Assembly: GCF_000972845.2 (NCBI RefSeq)
Contig: NC_040016.1
Coordinates: 4,050,701-4,114,700 of the forward strand
From: Larimichthys crocea
Taxonomy: Eukaryota > Chordata > Actinopteri > Sciaenidae
DNA: 64,000 nt
Direction of reading: 5' to 3'
Below the pieces are notes generated by a model. The model ran no database searches and had not been told where the DNA came from. It worked only from the letters and a program-made list of their open reading frames with translations. How positions within the stretch are numbered: the stretch's first letter is position 1; the number at the start of each line of letters is the position of its first letter. Of this stretch, positions 37,814-50,510 are shown one piece after another. A program made the translations under genes and the position numbers.

Positions 37814-40800
37814 GACACACACTGCCATGGTGTGTGTGGTTGAATGAGTTGGTGTAGGTGTGTGTCTTGGCTGCAGGATTTGTGCTATATCTAGACTTCT
37901 TTCACTGATATTCAGGTGCAGAATTGAGATACATTGTTATATAAAACAGTGATATAAAGCCTTATGTAAATCCTACCAGTGAGAGTTGATTGTGATCTTT
38001 ATTTTAAACTAAAACTCTGTGTCTTTACACTATGTGTAGATTGGATTAACAGTTGTAAACATGTATATTCTGTCTCAGAGTTTTAAGTTAATCAGTGTTA
38101 TGTTAGCACATTGAGGCTTTGGCACACTGCTTTTCGCGATGAGCAAGACTGTGAAAAAGGTATATGTCTGAATATTCAACAGATGTTCTGTGTGTGCGTG
38201 ATGAAGTCTGACTCTCATTATGCAGTGAGAACACTCTCTTCTGGGTTCAAACATCACAGGTTTTATTCCTGTGAAAAAGAGTTGAAGCAACAGTGACAGA
38301 GAATTTGACCTCGTGCTGTAGGTAGCCGATAGCTCCCGCAGGAACGGAGCAAAGAATCGTTCGCCAATAGATGGGACTTAAGATGCTGTCTGCAGAGCTT
38401 AGCAGCATCCTCTCCTCACAGTGTTCAGCCTTTGTGAGCAGAGCAGCATTTCCATCCATCATGCATCACCTTTCCATGATAGCATAGCTTCCACAGCCAG
38501 CTGGTTTTACATAATGTTTTGTGAGCCAAGTTGTCTTATGCAGGCCTAATGCCACTAAAGGAACAGCCAGCGCCTCTCTTACTAAAAGGATTTTTTCCCC
38601 TGTCTGTCTCACTTGTTTGCCTTTTTGCATTTCTATAAAGAGGAAGAAGCTTTTAATGTAGCACAGGCTCTCACTACACAGAAAAAGACCTTCACTTTTC
38701 TAGTTTATCATTGGTTCAACTAATCCAATTGGCTATGGCTAGACAGGAGGAGAAACATGATTCTGTGTTATCTAACTCTGAACTTCAATGATATTTCTTT
38801 TAGGGTTGTGTGGGTGAGTGCTTTCATGTAACCCAGTGATAGTATTGGTAGACCTTTGGTAAAAGCCTTAAATAATCCTTGAAATCAGTCCCTAAAGCTC
38901 TGTCTCCAAAAACTGTGAGGAATGTTTTTTGTTTTTTTAAATCTAAAAACAATTTCAGATGGTGGATTTTGTGATTTTGTGAAAACAACCATTGAGCAAT
39001 ACATGGTGGGGAAAAACTTTGTTTGTTTCAGGCTGCTATCAAAGAAGTCTTTGCTGTGGCACAGAGGAAAAGAATATCACCGCACAATGTTTGAATGGAT
39101 GACTCAGTAAGACGTAGTTTAACACGTATAAATATTCAGTCAGCGTGCACTCTCCATAGGGATCTATGTGGACTATCAATATGATGGATTAGTCTTTGCC
39201 TACTGGAGAAAAAAAATAATTACTCAAAGCAATAATTACACCAGGCCCATGCTGAATTGCACAACACTCAGGCCAGTAGATAAGATTTTGTTGTCAAAGT
39301 GCTGAAGTGGATAACATGCAACTTGAAGGACAAGTCGAGATCAACAAACTTCACAGGTCATGTGTATGGATCATCTGCCTCTTTGATTTCTTAAATATAT
39401 GGCTGCTTAATGGAGTTAATATGGCCCACAGTTCTTACCTGATTGTGGAAACTTACTAATTCCAGAGCTATTCCGAGCCACATGTTCACCCTAGCCTCCA
39501 GTTTTCCCATCTCCCTGTTGAAGTGGATGTTTCCCTGGCTGGGCAGGGCCAAATATTACAAGTACAAATCATATATCTAGTTTTAAAAGCTGGATCTTGT
39601 ATGGCAACTGTTAATTTGGTCAAAGATGTTAAGAGGCGGTAATGCCTGTTAGATAATTGAGTAAAAATGTGAGTGATTTCTGATTGCCGTGCCACATCAT
39701 TACAGGCTCTAACAGTAAATTCCTCTGGTGAGTTGTTGGACTTCTGTGCTTATTAATAGTCACCTCACTTGTTTTGTGCAGTACACACACAAACACACAC
39801 AGGGTTCTGTTGTTGATATGTTCATTATTAAACCACTGAAGTCAACACCACTAGCAGTTTAATAAGTCCTTTAAAGGGAGAGAAAACAATTTGATTATGA
39901 ATTTCCAGTGGGGGTTGTGGTGCTCACATATGCATGCATGCAGGTTTAGAGACTTGAGTTGATTTATCTAGAAGTCCAGGGCATGTGCACTTATCTGTGT
40001 GTGTTTCTCTGTCTTCTTGTTTCATTTTGGCTGACATGCATGTGTGTGTGTTTATACATAATGCAGTCACTACAGTTTCTGCCTGCTGTGTGTTTATTTA
40101 TATTCGTAGACTTTGGAGTCTTCCTAAAGTTGTTTCAGCGTGAGTGAGAAGATCCATCAAGCCAGTGCAGAAAAAACCCCGCAGAGGAGCAGAGGTCAAT
40201 TGAGAGCACAGTGCATATCAGAGGAAACAATGGTTGCTGAATTATTGAGTCCTTCCTGTCCCATCAGCCATTTGTCCCAGGCCTAATGGGTTGTTTTTTT
40301 CTCTAAAAGGCAGTGTGAGACAAAGGAACGACTTTACTTTCTTTGAGGTAAAAAAACAAAACAAGGCTTTCCTCCTTAAGACTCAGTTTGTTAAAAACAA
40401 GCTGCATTAAAAATTAACATTTTCATTTTCACTTTAGGTTATCACATTGCTTCAAATTAATTACATTTACATTTTGGCAATGCCTGACCTGGTCTGAAAC
40501 ACTGAGATTACACCCCCACGGTGCGGAGAGGAAGGAGAAGGTGTTCTCAATACACACTCACCTACACACAGATATGTATTGAAAAAGAGGCATTGACTGA
40601 CCAGCTGTCTGACTGCTGCTGTCTGCAGCCGTAGTGGAACCTGTCTGTCAGCTTCTTCGATTAATCCACACTTCCCCAGGCTGCTTAGATTTAACTCCTT
40701 ATAAGTCGATATGAACTCAGCGCACACAAACATACACACGTTTGCACACACACATCAGAAATGTGTCCAGTGGCACACACAGTTGGTGGATACACAGTCA

Positions 40801-42074
40801 CACGCACACACACACACAGCTTTCACACCTTTCCAGAGGATGTGTGCGCTCCTGTGGGTTTTATTGGGTGCGCCGCCATCCAGCCATGAGTTCAGGAATC
40901 TGGTCTGTCAGCTGGCAGTCAGTACTCGGCAGGTGTCTCCTCAGCACAAAAGCGAAGTCAAGGGCCAATAAACAGCCACAGCAGGAGAACTGTGGGCCGA
41001 ATCAATAGCAAGACCATGTATTTCTCTCTGCTCTAGCAGCAAGATCTTCCTAATCACATGAAAACTTGTCTGCTTCTCGCTCATGGCGGGACATTCACAC
41101 GCACCTCCGCCTCTGCGACATGGAAGTGACATGCCGTGGGCTGCAAGTGTCTTCTCTGGAAGCTGCGCCGTCAGTCGGTACGCTCACCCAAAACTACAGC
41201 TGTTGTCTCCCAGTGTCTGTTTTGGCATGATTTGCTGTCAGGTCATTCAAATCAACACATGAAAAAAAAAAAGCAGCCCATTTTTATCCTGCACTTCATT
41301 TCTCACAGTATTAGCTGTTCATCTAGCTCACTGAACCGGTAATATTTTATCTGGTAGCATACAGTGTTCTCAAATGGAAAGGAAGTGTTGACGTCTTGTG
41401 GGTTGAATGCCAACTTGTGAAATCTGCATCTAAATATGTTGGGGAGTCAGTTTGCTGGATGAAGTTTGACTGAGTTTTGAGTGACTCACAGTGAACTCAA
41501 ATGCACTCAGGCATGTGTTTACTATGCTGATGTTGTTGGAAACAACTCTTTTAGCTCTCTGCATGTTCATGTGGAATATAAAGTGTGGCTAGTAGCAATG
41601 GATTTAGCACCTAAGAGGACAAGATATCAAATAAATCATACAGTACAATGGCTTTTAAATAAGCCATGGGAATAGTTATATAACTCTCTCTCATAGTACT
41701 ATCTCATAGTCATCCAGCAATTAGAGGATTAACTAGGTTTTACACCACAGTATAGTTCAGAAATATAAAATTAAAATCAGGGTGTACAGTGTGCATCCAG
41801 TGTGTACTGTGTGTGTAGTGTAGATCTGCTGATGGACTCCATTTTCAGTGGTTTATTTCTACACAACAAGACTGATTTTGTTTCATACAGTAGCATAAAC
41901 ATTACACAAATTCATTAAAGCTGTTCTTAACTTAATAGCCAGGATATAACAGCACATCTCCCTTTTCCCCAGGTTGCACCCTGGAAAAATGATTTTACAG
42001 CCTTTTATTAAGATTATTTCCCTTCAACAGAGTTTTTAAATCTCACGCATTAGTTGGTTTTACCACAGCTTTCC
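37809..42074. other. Non-coding stretch, no gene seen
   Basis: About 4.3 kb of unique sequence. An interrupted CA-rich run lies at about 40722-40820. A CpG-containing block at about 38310-38370 (GCTCCCGCAGGAACGGAGC, AATCGTTCGCC) stands out. Overlapping CTCATAGT duplications lie near 41691-41710. No credible exon, RNA gene or transposon is visible. Confidence 0.55.
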
Positions 42075-42094
42075 TTTTTTTTTTTTTTTTTTTT
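42075..42094 (+). repeat. T20 homopolymer
   Basis: A run of 20 T after CTTTCC. No adjoining retroelement body is recognised. Confidence 0.9.
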
Positions 42095-45000
42095 ACTTTT
42101 CCTGCTTGTTTCTTTATTTACTCAAGGGGTACGCGCATTCAAATATTGATACCTATGCATGTTACACATACACCATCAGACTTCAAAGATGCATTCTGTC
42201 AGCAGCAATCAGCTGACCAGAAGAAGTCAACCAAGTATAGGGCTCCCCTTAGAGAAAAAGCTGCTTGGGGTTGTAGCACTGCAGAGGCTTTAATTTTTAG
42301 TGTGTAAGGTTTATGGGGCTCTATTAACAGAATATGTCAGAAATGGAATAGATTATTCATAAGAAGGGCTGTTATGATAGCCGCGTGACTGCAATGCCGC
42401 AGTCATGTGATGCCTACCACAGGGTTGAGCTTATCATCACAACAGATGTCTTTGTGAGATCAATCTCATGTTATTCATGTTATATATGTGTTCCATTTCA
42501 ATGTGCTTAAGATCTGTCACACACCCATTATTTTTCCCCCATGGATGTAATGTGAAGACCCTGCCCTATTCTGCCTCTGAATGGGCAACAAGGTGGAAAC
42601 AGAGCCTCTGATTGGTTTCGGACTCAAGAAAAGGCATCATACAATTGACAGTGGCTGGCTAACAACATGCTACAAACACAATTACCCTTTTCAACACAGA
42701 AAATTGAGAAATGATCAGAGAAGACATCCAGTGTTGGATTTATCATTATAGATTTATTTACCTAAAGAGAAACTGCAGTTAAAGGCTGGATTACAAAGCT
42801 TCTGATACAGGATACAGTTGCACCAGAGTCGGAATGGCACAACAGTAACGTTAGCCTTTCCTGCACAGCTTCCAGACAGCAATGGGTCTCACTGGTACAA
42901 TAGCCTTGATGCTCATATGCCAAATTTGGCTCTCCAACACAAATATTTGGCCTCCACATGAGAAGAGGCTTGCAAACTGCAACTAGAGTTCCAGGCATTT
43001 TCAAAAGTGCATAGCACTAAATGATGTGTAATAAATACACTAGAAGTATAACAGTAACAATAACAAATTTATTTCAGTGAAAAAAGGTACTCCTCGAATT
43101 AAATCACAGTCTTCATTCTGCAGCTTTAACCCCTTTAACAAAAACAGTTCTTTTAATCAATCAATGATATGAATTTGTCATATGTGGAGAATATCAATTA
43201 CATCTGCAGAGCAATGCAGAAAATACGTACTGTCATGTTTTTTTTTATGAACAAGCTGATGTAACTCTGTTAGTCCAAATGTATTAATAGATGAAATGAC
43301 ATCTGTCTCCACTGTGACTCTCGGCCTCCTAATGAGAAATGCTGGAAAAAAATGACCCTGGGTTTGACCTTATTACTGACCCCTGATGTTATATCCAGTG
43401 TTGATAGTCAGTTAATTACACTTTAATTCATCACTCTCATACAAGCAGGGGACTGCAATACACATTTTCAAATCACTGCCATTTAAGTTTCATATAGAAC
43501 TTTTGGTAGACTAAAAACATTAGTGTAGGACACAGTAAGGACTAGATAATAGTGCCCCCTTTTTCTATCAGTCAAGTGAAGAATCAATTTTGAGCCGAGA
43601 ATCAACTGTAAATCAAATCGTGACACCAAGAAAGAGTAACGAATCAACTCTGAGATTGTCAAAGATTTCTACCTTTACTGATTATCCAACTTGCTACTTG
43701 CCTGAACTATCAAAGCCTTATAGGAATATAAGGCTTCATTGTGTCATTTACATTATTAGAGACATTATTAGATTATTAAATTAGAGAAATTGCTGAAGTC
43801 AAAGGTCAATGGTGAGGTCAGGAGGGAAGAAAATGTTCAGGAGCCTTTGATATCTTATGCTGTAAAATTGATTGATGCTTGATCAAGGAGAATTAGAGAC
43901 ACTCTCAAAGTTCATCAGAAGTGCCTGAGTCGGTCTCACATTCTGGTGAACTCATGCTGGTGGATAAACTTTAAACCCAAAGATAACACCACAAATACTA
44001 TACGCCCAGAATTAGTCAAAAAGAATGTCTTTACCCACTGAGGTGTTATTGTCAACACATTCTAGTCTGGAGACACAGATGTCTGTTTATGCAGATTGGA
44101 ACGTCAACGGCAAGCTATCTATTATGTCTAGAAAGGCAGCAATAGGTCTCTTCGACTCTGGCCACCACAGTGTAAACTGGCAGCCAGTCAAAGCCAAACA
44201 ATTAATACTGCCGAGGACCTCAAGGCCCACATGTGATATTTCATATACAGTATTTATAGGTGAGAATGCGTTGTGGATCTGATCCAAGAACTTGTAAGGT
44301 GGCTCTTGCTGGAACATAGAGGGATAAAAACCAGGCGATCCCTGTGTGGGGTTTGTTTAACACATCATTTAACTGAGAAATTGTGTTTTCAACGTATCTC
44401 AGCAGCCATTAGTGAGGATTTGCCAGCGCTTGCAAGAAGTTTTGGTATGCCGGCATTACAGCCTCATAGCTAAGTGCTGTTATCAGGACTTGGGATCCAC
44501 CAGAGCCCGAACAATTACAAGAGCCCGTGTTCTTGTGAATATGTGTCACATTAAATTTGCTCTGACAGGAAGGAAGGAGGAAAGTGAGGACAGAAATGCT
44601 GTAGGGATTAATGTTGAGCTCGGAAGCCCATTTCTTCAAGGCATTAGCTGCCTGGTGGAGCGCTGAGGGCCTGACAGGGAACTATGACACAGTGCGTTGA
44701 GCCATTTGGGACTGTTACAGCTGAACACACACACATTTTCTTGGGCCCCAAGTGTGTGAGTGTAAGCTACCGCACAGATCACACACCTAACCCTTGTACC
44801 TCAGAGAGAACAGGTAGCACGGAAGTACTCCGAGGACTGCTGTGGCGACACACATGACCGGTTTCAGTAGCACTAGCATGTAGGACACACCTTCAAAAGT
44901 TGAATTTTCGATCTCAAAAATATGCAACAAGTTAATTATCATAAGAGAGTATGAATTTTTTATAAATGAGACATATTGTCAACGGGACCCCGGGCCACCA

Positions 45001-45339
45001 AACAGAGGAAAAATAGAGGTTGATAAATGATGCAGAAATGCTCCTACCATCTACCCACACCAGTCTGAGTTGTATGTAAATAAGTTTGGCCTAAAGGTTT
45101 GCTCTATTTGAAGGGACAGAGCTCTAAAAACAGGCCAGAGGATTTGAGATTGGTGTTTTAACGGTGTGACCTTTGAGTGAGTTGAATACATGCAGACAGC
45201 AGTGTGGAGCCTGATGAATAGCTTGGGTCTTTTCCCAGCTGGGAGAGCAGATGCTGAGAGGAGAAACAGAACATGTTTCTCTATCCTCCTGCACTCTCTT
45301 TTTCTTCGTGCTTCTAATCTCATACAGTATAAGAGATGT
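42095..45339. other. Non-coding stretch, no gene seen
   Basis: Holds a short hairpin at 42386-42405 and otherwise unique AT-rich sequence. The segment 42360-42650 has an atypical, more GC-rich composition and could be an eroded DNA transposon, but I cannot identify ends. Small frames near 44025-44666 overlap on both strands and are not credible genes. Confidence 0.5.
42386..42405 (+). other. Short inverted repeat
   Basis: TGACTGC (42386-42392) and GCAGTCA (42399-42405) pair perfectly around the 6-base loop AATGCC. The stem can extend outward by one G-T wobble and one further pair. Confidence 0.7.
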
Positions 45340-45391
45340 GGGGAAGGGATGGGTGGTTAGTTGAAAGGGGGGTGGGGGGTTGGGGGGGGGG
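45340..45391 (+). other. Strong G-quadruplex-forming run
   Basis: Six runs of three or more G occur in 52 bases: G4, G3, G3, G6, G6 and G10. The distal part is G6-T-G6-TT-G10, with loops of 1 and 2 bases. This satisfies the G3+/short-loop rule several times over. No promoter or gene is recognised beside it. Confidence 0.8.
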
Positions 45392-46132
45392 CTCAGGAGA
45401 TGACACACTATTAACTCTCCTGGCGTTAATCTTAATGCCTCATGCTAGAGGACTATACACAATCCATTTTAATGCAATTAGCTCTTGCCAGGAAGGATGA
45501 GTTATTCAATGGGGGCATAATTGCATCCTCAAGTTTTTACACTGGTTCATTCCAGGGATGTAATTACTTTCATACATGGTTTAACACATTACGCCACTGA
45601 CACGTGGAGTATGTACACACTGAGGCACTCATGCGGACACATACACAGACATATGAAATTAAGTTGACATGCAATATATCAAACAATTTTACCTGATTAT
45701 TCAAAGTAGAACAGTAGAATCGGCCAGCATCAGGTTTCATCAGTGTTGCCGTTCACATAGAATTCCCAAGTAGCAGACCCAGACACACTGTGTGTGGAGA
45801 TTGATTGGCTGGCGTTGGATGTGTCACCCTGAGGGGGACAACTGAGTCTTCCTGCTGTCCTACAAAGCCATCTAGCTTCTTTGTATTAAAATCAGGATGA
45901 CAAAAGCTCCAAACATTACCTTTCTGTATTTCAGAGGAAGATAAAGTAGGATGCACAATACACATGCTGGCATTTTTCTTCCTCAGTCTGTTTACTCCTT
46001 CCTCTCTCTTGCCATCATCACTCTTTTTGGCTTTAAAAGTCTGCTTTCTTTAAAGTATTTTCATGGGAGTTGGCAACACCATCTTCAACACATCCCCCCA
46101 CCCCACCCAGCTGATCTACCAATGAGTCTTCT

Positions 46133-46134
<2 letters not shown>
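45392..46134. other. Non-coding stretch, no gene seen
   Basis: Unique sequence between the G-rich run and a CA microsatellite. No open frame above 71 codons and no recognisable repeat. Confidence 0.55.

Positions 46135-46135
<1 letters not shown>

Positions 46136-46168
<33 letters not shown>
46136..46168 (+). repeat. (AC)16 microsatellite
   Basis: Pure AC units between CTGTA and CTGCCAACCC, preceded by a C-rich CCCCCCACCCCACCC at about 46094-46108. Confidence 0.95.
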
Positions 46169-46169
<1 letters not shown>

Positions 46170-47512
46170 GCCAACCCACCCAAAAAGTTTGTTATAGTTA
46201 ATGATTAGGTTTTTGAAAGTGTTTCAAATGAAACTGTAGCACAATTAGTTCAGGTCTGGAGTTGCTTTTTCAGTTGATTTCGCTCTGCCTTAAGGATGAT
46301 AGACTTTGAAAACATAAGGCCATTGCAAGATGATGACATCTAGTTGAGAGCTATTGCATGGATACAAAGCACAACGAGTGGTTTCTCAAAACGTAATCAA
46401 TTCTCTTGCTACTCACGGTGAATAGTATAAACACTAAGTTCCAGTCCCCTTTCCCTCATGTTGTATTGTATTACACAAAAGGCAAAGATGGAAGGCTTAT
46501 AGCATTGTCCCTGCAAGACCAGTGCTTAACCAGTGATGTCTGTGTAAATAAAGGGGGGAGGGTTGCAGCAGAAGCAGAGACATATGCCCAATGAGCTGCC
46601 ACAAGGGAGATCATTCCTTTGCTCTAAGTCTATAAATAATGGAGATGAAGGAAACCAGGCCTTGAAATGATGTCGAGTGGCCGTAGGCAGCCCACGGGCC
46701 CCTGTCAAAGCCAGGGGGAAGCAGGCCCTCTATCCACCCACAACTCCAGTCCCAAGGCTCCAGTTAAATTTGGCAAGACAGCAATCCTCAGCCATTTACA
46801 ATGAGGGGGTTGATCAATTGTTATGCAACTGTTTCACTTCTCCTACAATTGCATTTTATTGAGCTAATACATGACTGGAAAGAGACCAGAAAATTATACT
46901 TACAGTGCTAGTGGTTTTAGAGCTAGTGGCATTTTTTTTGGCATCCAGAATCCACGTTTAGCCTGAAATGTTAACAATTATGTATGCTAATTAAGTAAAT
47001 CTTAATTATACTACCACTAAAAAAAAAAACGCCTTCTTCAGACAGCCTTGAAATAGTCAGTTCCTTCCAGCTCCTGGAAAGGCTGTTTGCACTCAAATTG
47101 TCTGACATTGCTGTTGAAGGTTGAGCCCACAGTGCTCATGTGATGAACCATGTGCCCTTCATGATGGCCCCCTCCCATGTCCTCCGGCATTCAGCCGCAG
47201 CAGCAGGAGTAACATGACCAGATGCACTGACCCCTCCTCTGTTTTGCAAAGCGCTGACAAGACGCTTAGTTTTTGGCAAACTCAACATATTTCCCAGTGT
47301 TGCCTGAGACCCTCAGAGGTCCATGCCGATCCCCCATCCCCTGCAGCACACATGACCTTGACTGCAGAAACTGGAAGCTCTCCGGTATACAGACAGATGT
47401 CAGAGCTGTCATGGCAGAACTGTGGGCAGAGGTCACTCATGATGGGGGATGCACAGCAAAACCCCTAAGCATGTGAGGCACAGACTGACACCTGCACACC
47501 TTCAACCTTCAG
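46169..47512. other. Non-coding stretch, becoming GC-rich after 47.1 kb
   Basis: AT-rich to about 47030, then a GC-richer section (47100-47510) crossed by a 115-codon plus frame at 47121-47468. That frame has no recognisable domain. The compositional shift marks the start of the exon-like zone. Confidence 0.45.
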
Positions 47513-47581
47513 GTGGCTGGATCTGCCATCCCACACATAGACATGCCCTTTCCTGCTGTGCACCATACACATTTCATCCAG
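47513..47581 (+). other. Possible 69-bp exon (unidentified)
   Basis: A fair acceptor (CACCTTCAACCTTCAG, ending 47512) and a good donor (CCAG|GTAGGC, GT at 47582) bound 69 bases open in two frames. Frame 0 reads VAGSAIPHIDMPFPAVHHTH and three further residues. The length is a multiple of three. No family is recognised, and short splice-bounded open intervals arise often by chance, so this is only a candidate. Confidence 0.2.
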
Positions 47582-48049
47582 GTAGGCAATTATGTTTTGG
47601 CAATGGAGCATCAGACTGTTGGGTTCCTACAACCTACAGTGGACCACACATACAATACTGTATATCAATGTGTACTTGCATACACACACAGTAAGCCTCA
47701 GCTATCCAACATTGCCTCAATGCCTTTATCCTAGTCTCGAATAAGCCATTATACTGTCTTTCTTACTGACCTGCTCTTACATCCATGTTGCCTTTTTCAC
47801 CATTTCTCCTCTCCAGTAACTGCCAGGATTATTCAAATATGTTTTACTTCTAAGCGTGAGTACATGCACATGCAGTAAGTGTGTGCTAATATGTGCATGT
47901 GAGCATAGCCAATTATTTCTCCAGCTGCTGTTGCATCTCACGCTGAAAATTGGCACTGACGCCCAACTCGAGGAGAAAAATTTACATGGCTGCTAGTGTG
48001 ATTCTACATAATAACCCTCACCGTAACCCAGTTCACTGGAGAAAACTGA
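47582..48049. other. Non-coding stretch, no gene seen
   Basis: Unique sequence downstream of the possible exon. No repeat or RNA gene is recognised. Confidence 0.5.
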
Positions 48050-48270
48050 CGCCCAGCCAGAACTAGTGCGTCTATTATCATGCACACGCCGTGCTCAGGA
48101 ACGTTCCGTGATGCAGACGTCCCGCCAACTCATTTATAAATGATCTGAGAGTATGATACAGCCCTAGGAAAAAAAAATAGAAAAACGTGTAGCTGTCCAA
48201 GTGAATTTCACTGACATGGTGCTTTATATAGAGGAGACTGGACTTCAGAGTGGCGAGAACGAGAGAGTGA
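48050..48270 (+). promoter_or_regulatory. CpG-containing block with palindrome and TATA-like site
   Basis: GGAACGTTCC at 48098-48107 is a perfect 10-bp palindrome among several CpGs (ACACGCCGTG, AGACGTCCCGCC). TATATAG lies at 48225-48231, with GACTTCAGAG and CpG-bearing GGCGAGAACGAG following within 10-40 bases. This could be a conserved element or a weak core promoter. No first exon with a recognisable protein follows. Confidence 0.25.
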
Positions 48271-50150
48271 ATTCCGTTTGGTGTTGAACTCCACTGTTGT
48301 ACCTTCAGGCTACAGCTGTGGACACAGAAGGTCCCACTGTGACATCCATTTCATTGACTTGGTGCTGCAGTATTTGCCTTTCTTTTCCAGCACATTATAT
48401 AAAACACATGTTTCTCCAGTCATTTTCTCCATTACCGATCCTGCAACATATGGAGCATTTTCCGAAGATGACGAAAGCGCATTTTTGGGTGTTAACTTTT
48501 ATTTTCTTATAAATCTTTCATTGTAGTTGCTGCGTTCAGTTATAGCAACACATGTCTGGATAATGATAATGCTGTTAGCACCAGCCATCTCTAGAGAAAC
48601 TATCTGGAAGTGGAATGCTCTACTTGTGTTTTTCTCTTCATGTCCCAGAGTGGCATGCTGGGAATGTGATAGTGGCATCGCTTGTAAAACTGCTAACCCA
48701 CAGCTCCAGCTTCTGTATTAACAAACAAGCTGATACACGCATTAGCAGATTAACAGTACCAGAATAAAACAGAATGACAAAGAGATGAGCATGCAAGTGG
48801 AAACAAGGAAAGCAACACTGATGAAAATATCTTGGTTAGGCATGACAAAACTCTAGAACCACATACTTTTCTATCATCATTGAAATAAACTAGCATTGTT
48901 TCTTCACGTCTCCAAATCTCCTGAAAACCTCATCTGCTCTCTTGAGATAATCCCTGGTGAACTAATGTGTCAATGATACAAGTAGTCCCAGCATTCTCTT
49001 AATTAAGAGCTAATAACTGGTCCCTTTCATGTATTCTGTAAACATACAGTTGTAAAGATGCACATTGTCCCTGACAAAAACAGCAGAAACCACAACCAGC
49101 CAATATTATCTGTTGTCTGAACCACAGTGACAGGGGATAAGACCTAAAGTTTTCGACATACCGATCAAGTTCTGTTGGCCATCTAGCACCAGCAGCAACA
49201 GCAAGTTGCAGAGTTTCGAGCTGCTGTTGCAGGCATGCTGACCTGTGCCATCTACAGACAAGCAAAGTTATGCCTGCTGCAAATTTGATACCACCTTGAG
49301 GTACAGTGTTACGATTGTCTTCTTTTAATCGCGGTTTGTCTTGTCATTCTGCATGCATGCTGTGTGAATAAGACTTATTACTTATTCATAGTAAATTTTG
49401 AAAAAAAAACATCCCTTTTGTCTGTCAGCTTGTGCTCTGCAATGCTATCTCATCTAAACCTACTCTAAAGTCTGAAAGAGATAAGTGACATTGCAAAAAA
49501 TTTAATTTTGTCTGAAAGTCTGATTATCATGGAGCTGCCATCTGGAGCGAAGGTCTTCCCATAGTAGAGCTGACATGACTGGTCGATAAAAGCTGTATTG
49601 AAATTGAAAAAGGCAATTGAGAGAATTTGCTAAATTTAAAAAGGTGCTGTTATAAATTTGCAAGTTTTATCATTGATAGGTCTGTGATATATAGATCTCT
49701 AATTGAATCAAACCAGTTTCACTGTTAAATTAAACACACAGAAAGTGTCTTTTTATGGTGCCTACAGTCTTTCTACCTGCATGTCAGAGTGGAGACTGTC
49801 CTCCGATAGTAACAGATTTGGAAAGCACTGACAAATGATGCACTGCCAATAGGGGCTTCAGATCAGAAAATGCTTCTATGTGTGTCAATCTAAAGGCATG
49901 GACAGCTGAGGTATTTTGTAGTTTAATTTGGAGGACTAGTTGCAGTGTGTCATTCGGAGTAAAACGACTCTACCATGAAATTAACTACAATGAAATTGTG
50001 CAGAATGAGAAAGTTTCAGTGGCTTTGTGATGATGCATGCATGTCAGCAGAGAGGAGGGAACCTACACTGGCACCAAAGCATATTTGAGCCATTTACAAT
50101 TAGGGTCATTCTAAATTTGTACACCTCTCTATAACCTGCTTGCTTTGCAG
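48271..50150. other. Non-coding stretch, no gene seen
   Basis: An acceptor-like GTACCTTCAG ends at 48308, followed by an open frame without a convincing donor. An inverted repeat lies at 49195-49230. AT-rich unique sequence fills the rest. Confidence 0.45.
49195..49230 (+). other. Inverted repeat, 9-bp arms
   Basis: GCAACAGCA (49195-49203) and TGCTGTTGC (49222-49230) are perfect complements around an 18-base loop. The CAG/CTG-like composition makes chance pairing easier. Confidence 0.7.
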
Positions 50151-50510
50151 TTCAATCAAGCTGTCCTCTGTTCATTTTTGACAAGGCGATGTACCCTATG
50201 GTAAAGCCAGGCACATTAACCTTGCCCATCCACCTGGAGCATCTGCTGCAGGGTACCTTCCGTGAATGCTACACTTCCACCAGAGGTACGACAGGTCCTC
50301 TGTCACAGCTTTGTGCTGAAGATGGATGTGTGTGAGTCCCAGTGCCCAGGCGAACTACAGTGGGCCCTCTTTGCCATGGTGCTGCTAGCTGCCAGCCCAC
50401 CAGCTGACCTCACTGGAGCTGACAGCTACCTGGCCCAAGCACAAAGCTGGATTAGGCAGCTGAGAGATGCCAGCACCCTTATGTTAGTAGGACCACAAGC
50501 CTTGCAATAA
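50151..50510 (+). pseudogene. Exon-like or processed-pseudogene fragment (unidentified)
   Basis: A good acceptor (CCTGCTTGCTTTGCAG) ends at 50150. From 50153 an open frame reads CPLFIFDKAMYPMVKPGTLT and on to YTSTR, with a donor-like AGAG|GTACGA at 50286. Without splicing, a second open frame overlaps it from 50262 to a TAA at 50510, through HSFVLKMDVCESQCPGELQW and DLTGADSYLAQAQSWIRQLR. The two frames adjoin with one shift, and this is the most GC-rich, coding-like patch of the window. I considered a torsin-like FIFD motif, but the following residues do not fit. It may be a frameshifted relic, two alternatives of one exon, or chance. No function is assigned. Confidence 0.3.

Noticed and set aside
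50151..50285. Torsin-like FIFD motif in the translated fragment
   Set aside because: Only four residues agree; the following acidic and glycine-leucine positions of torsins are absent.
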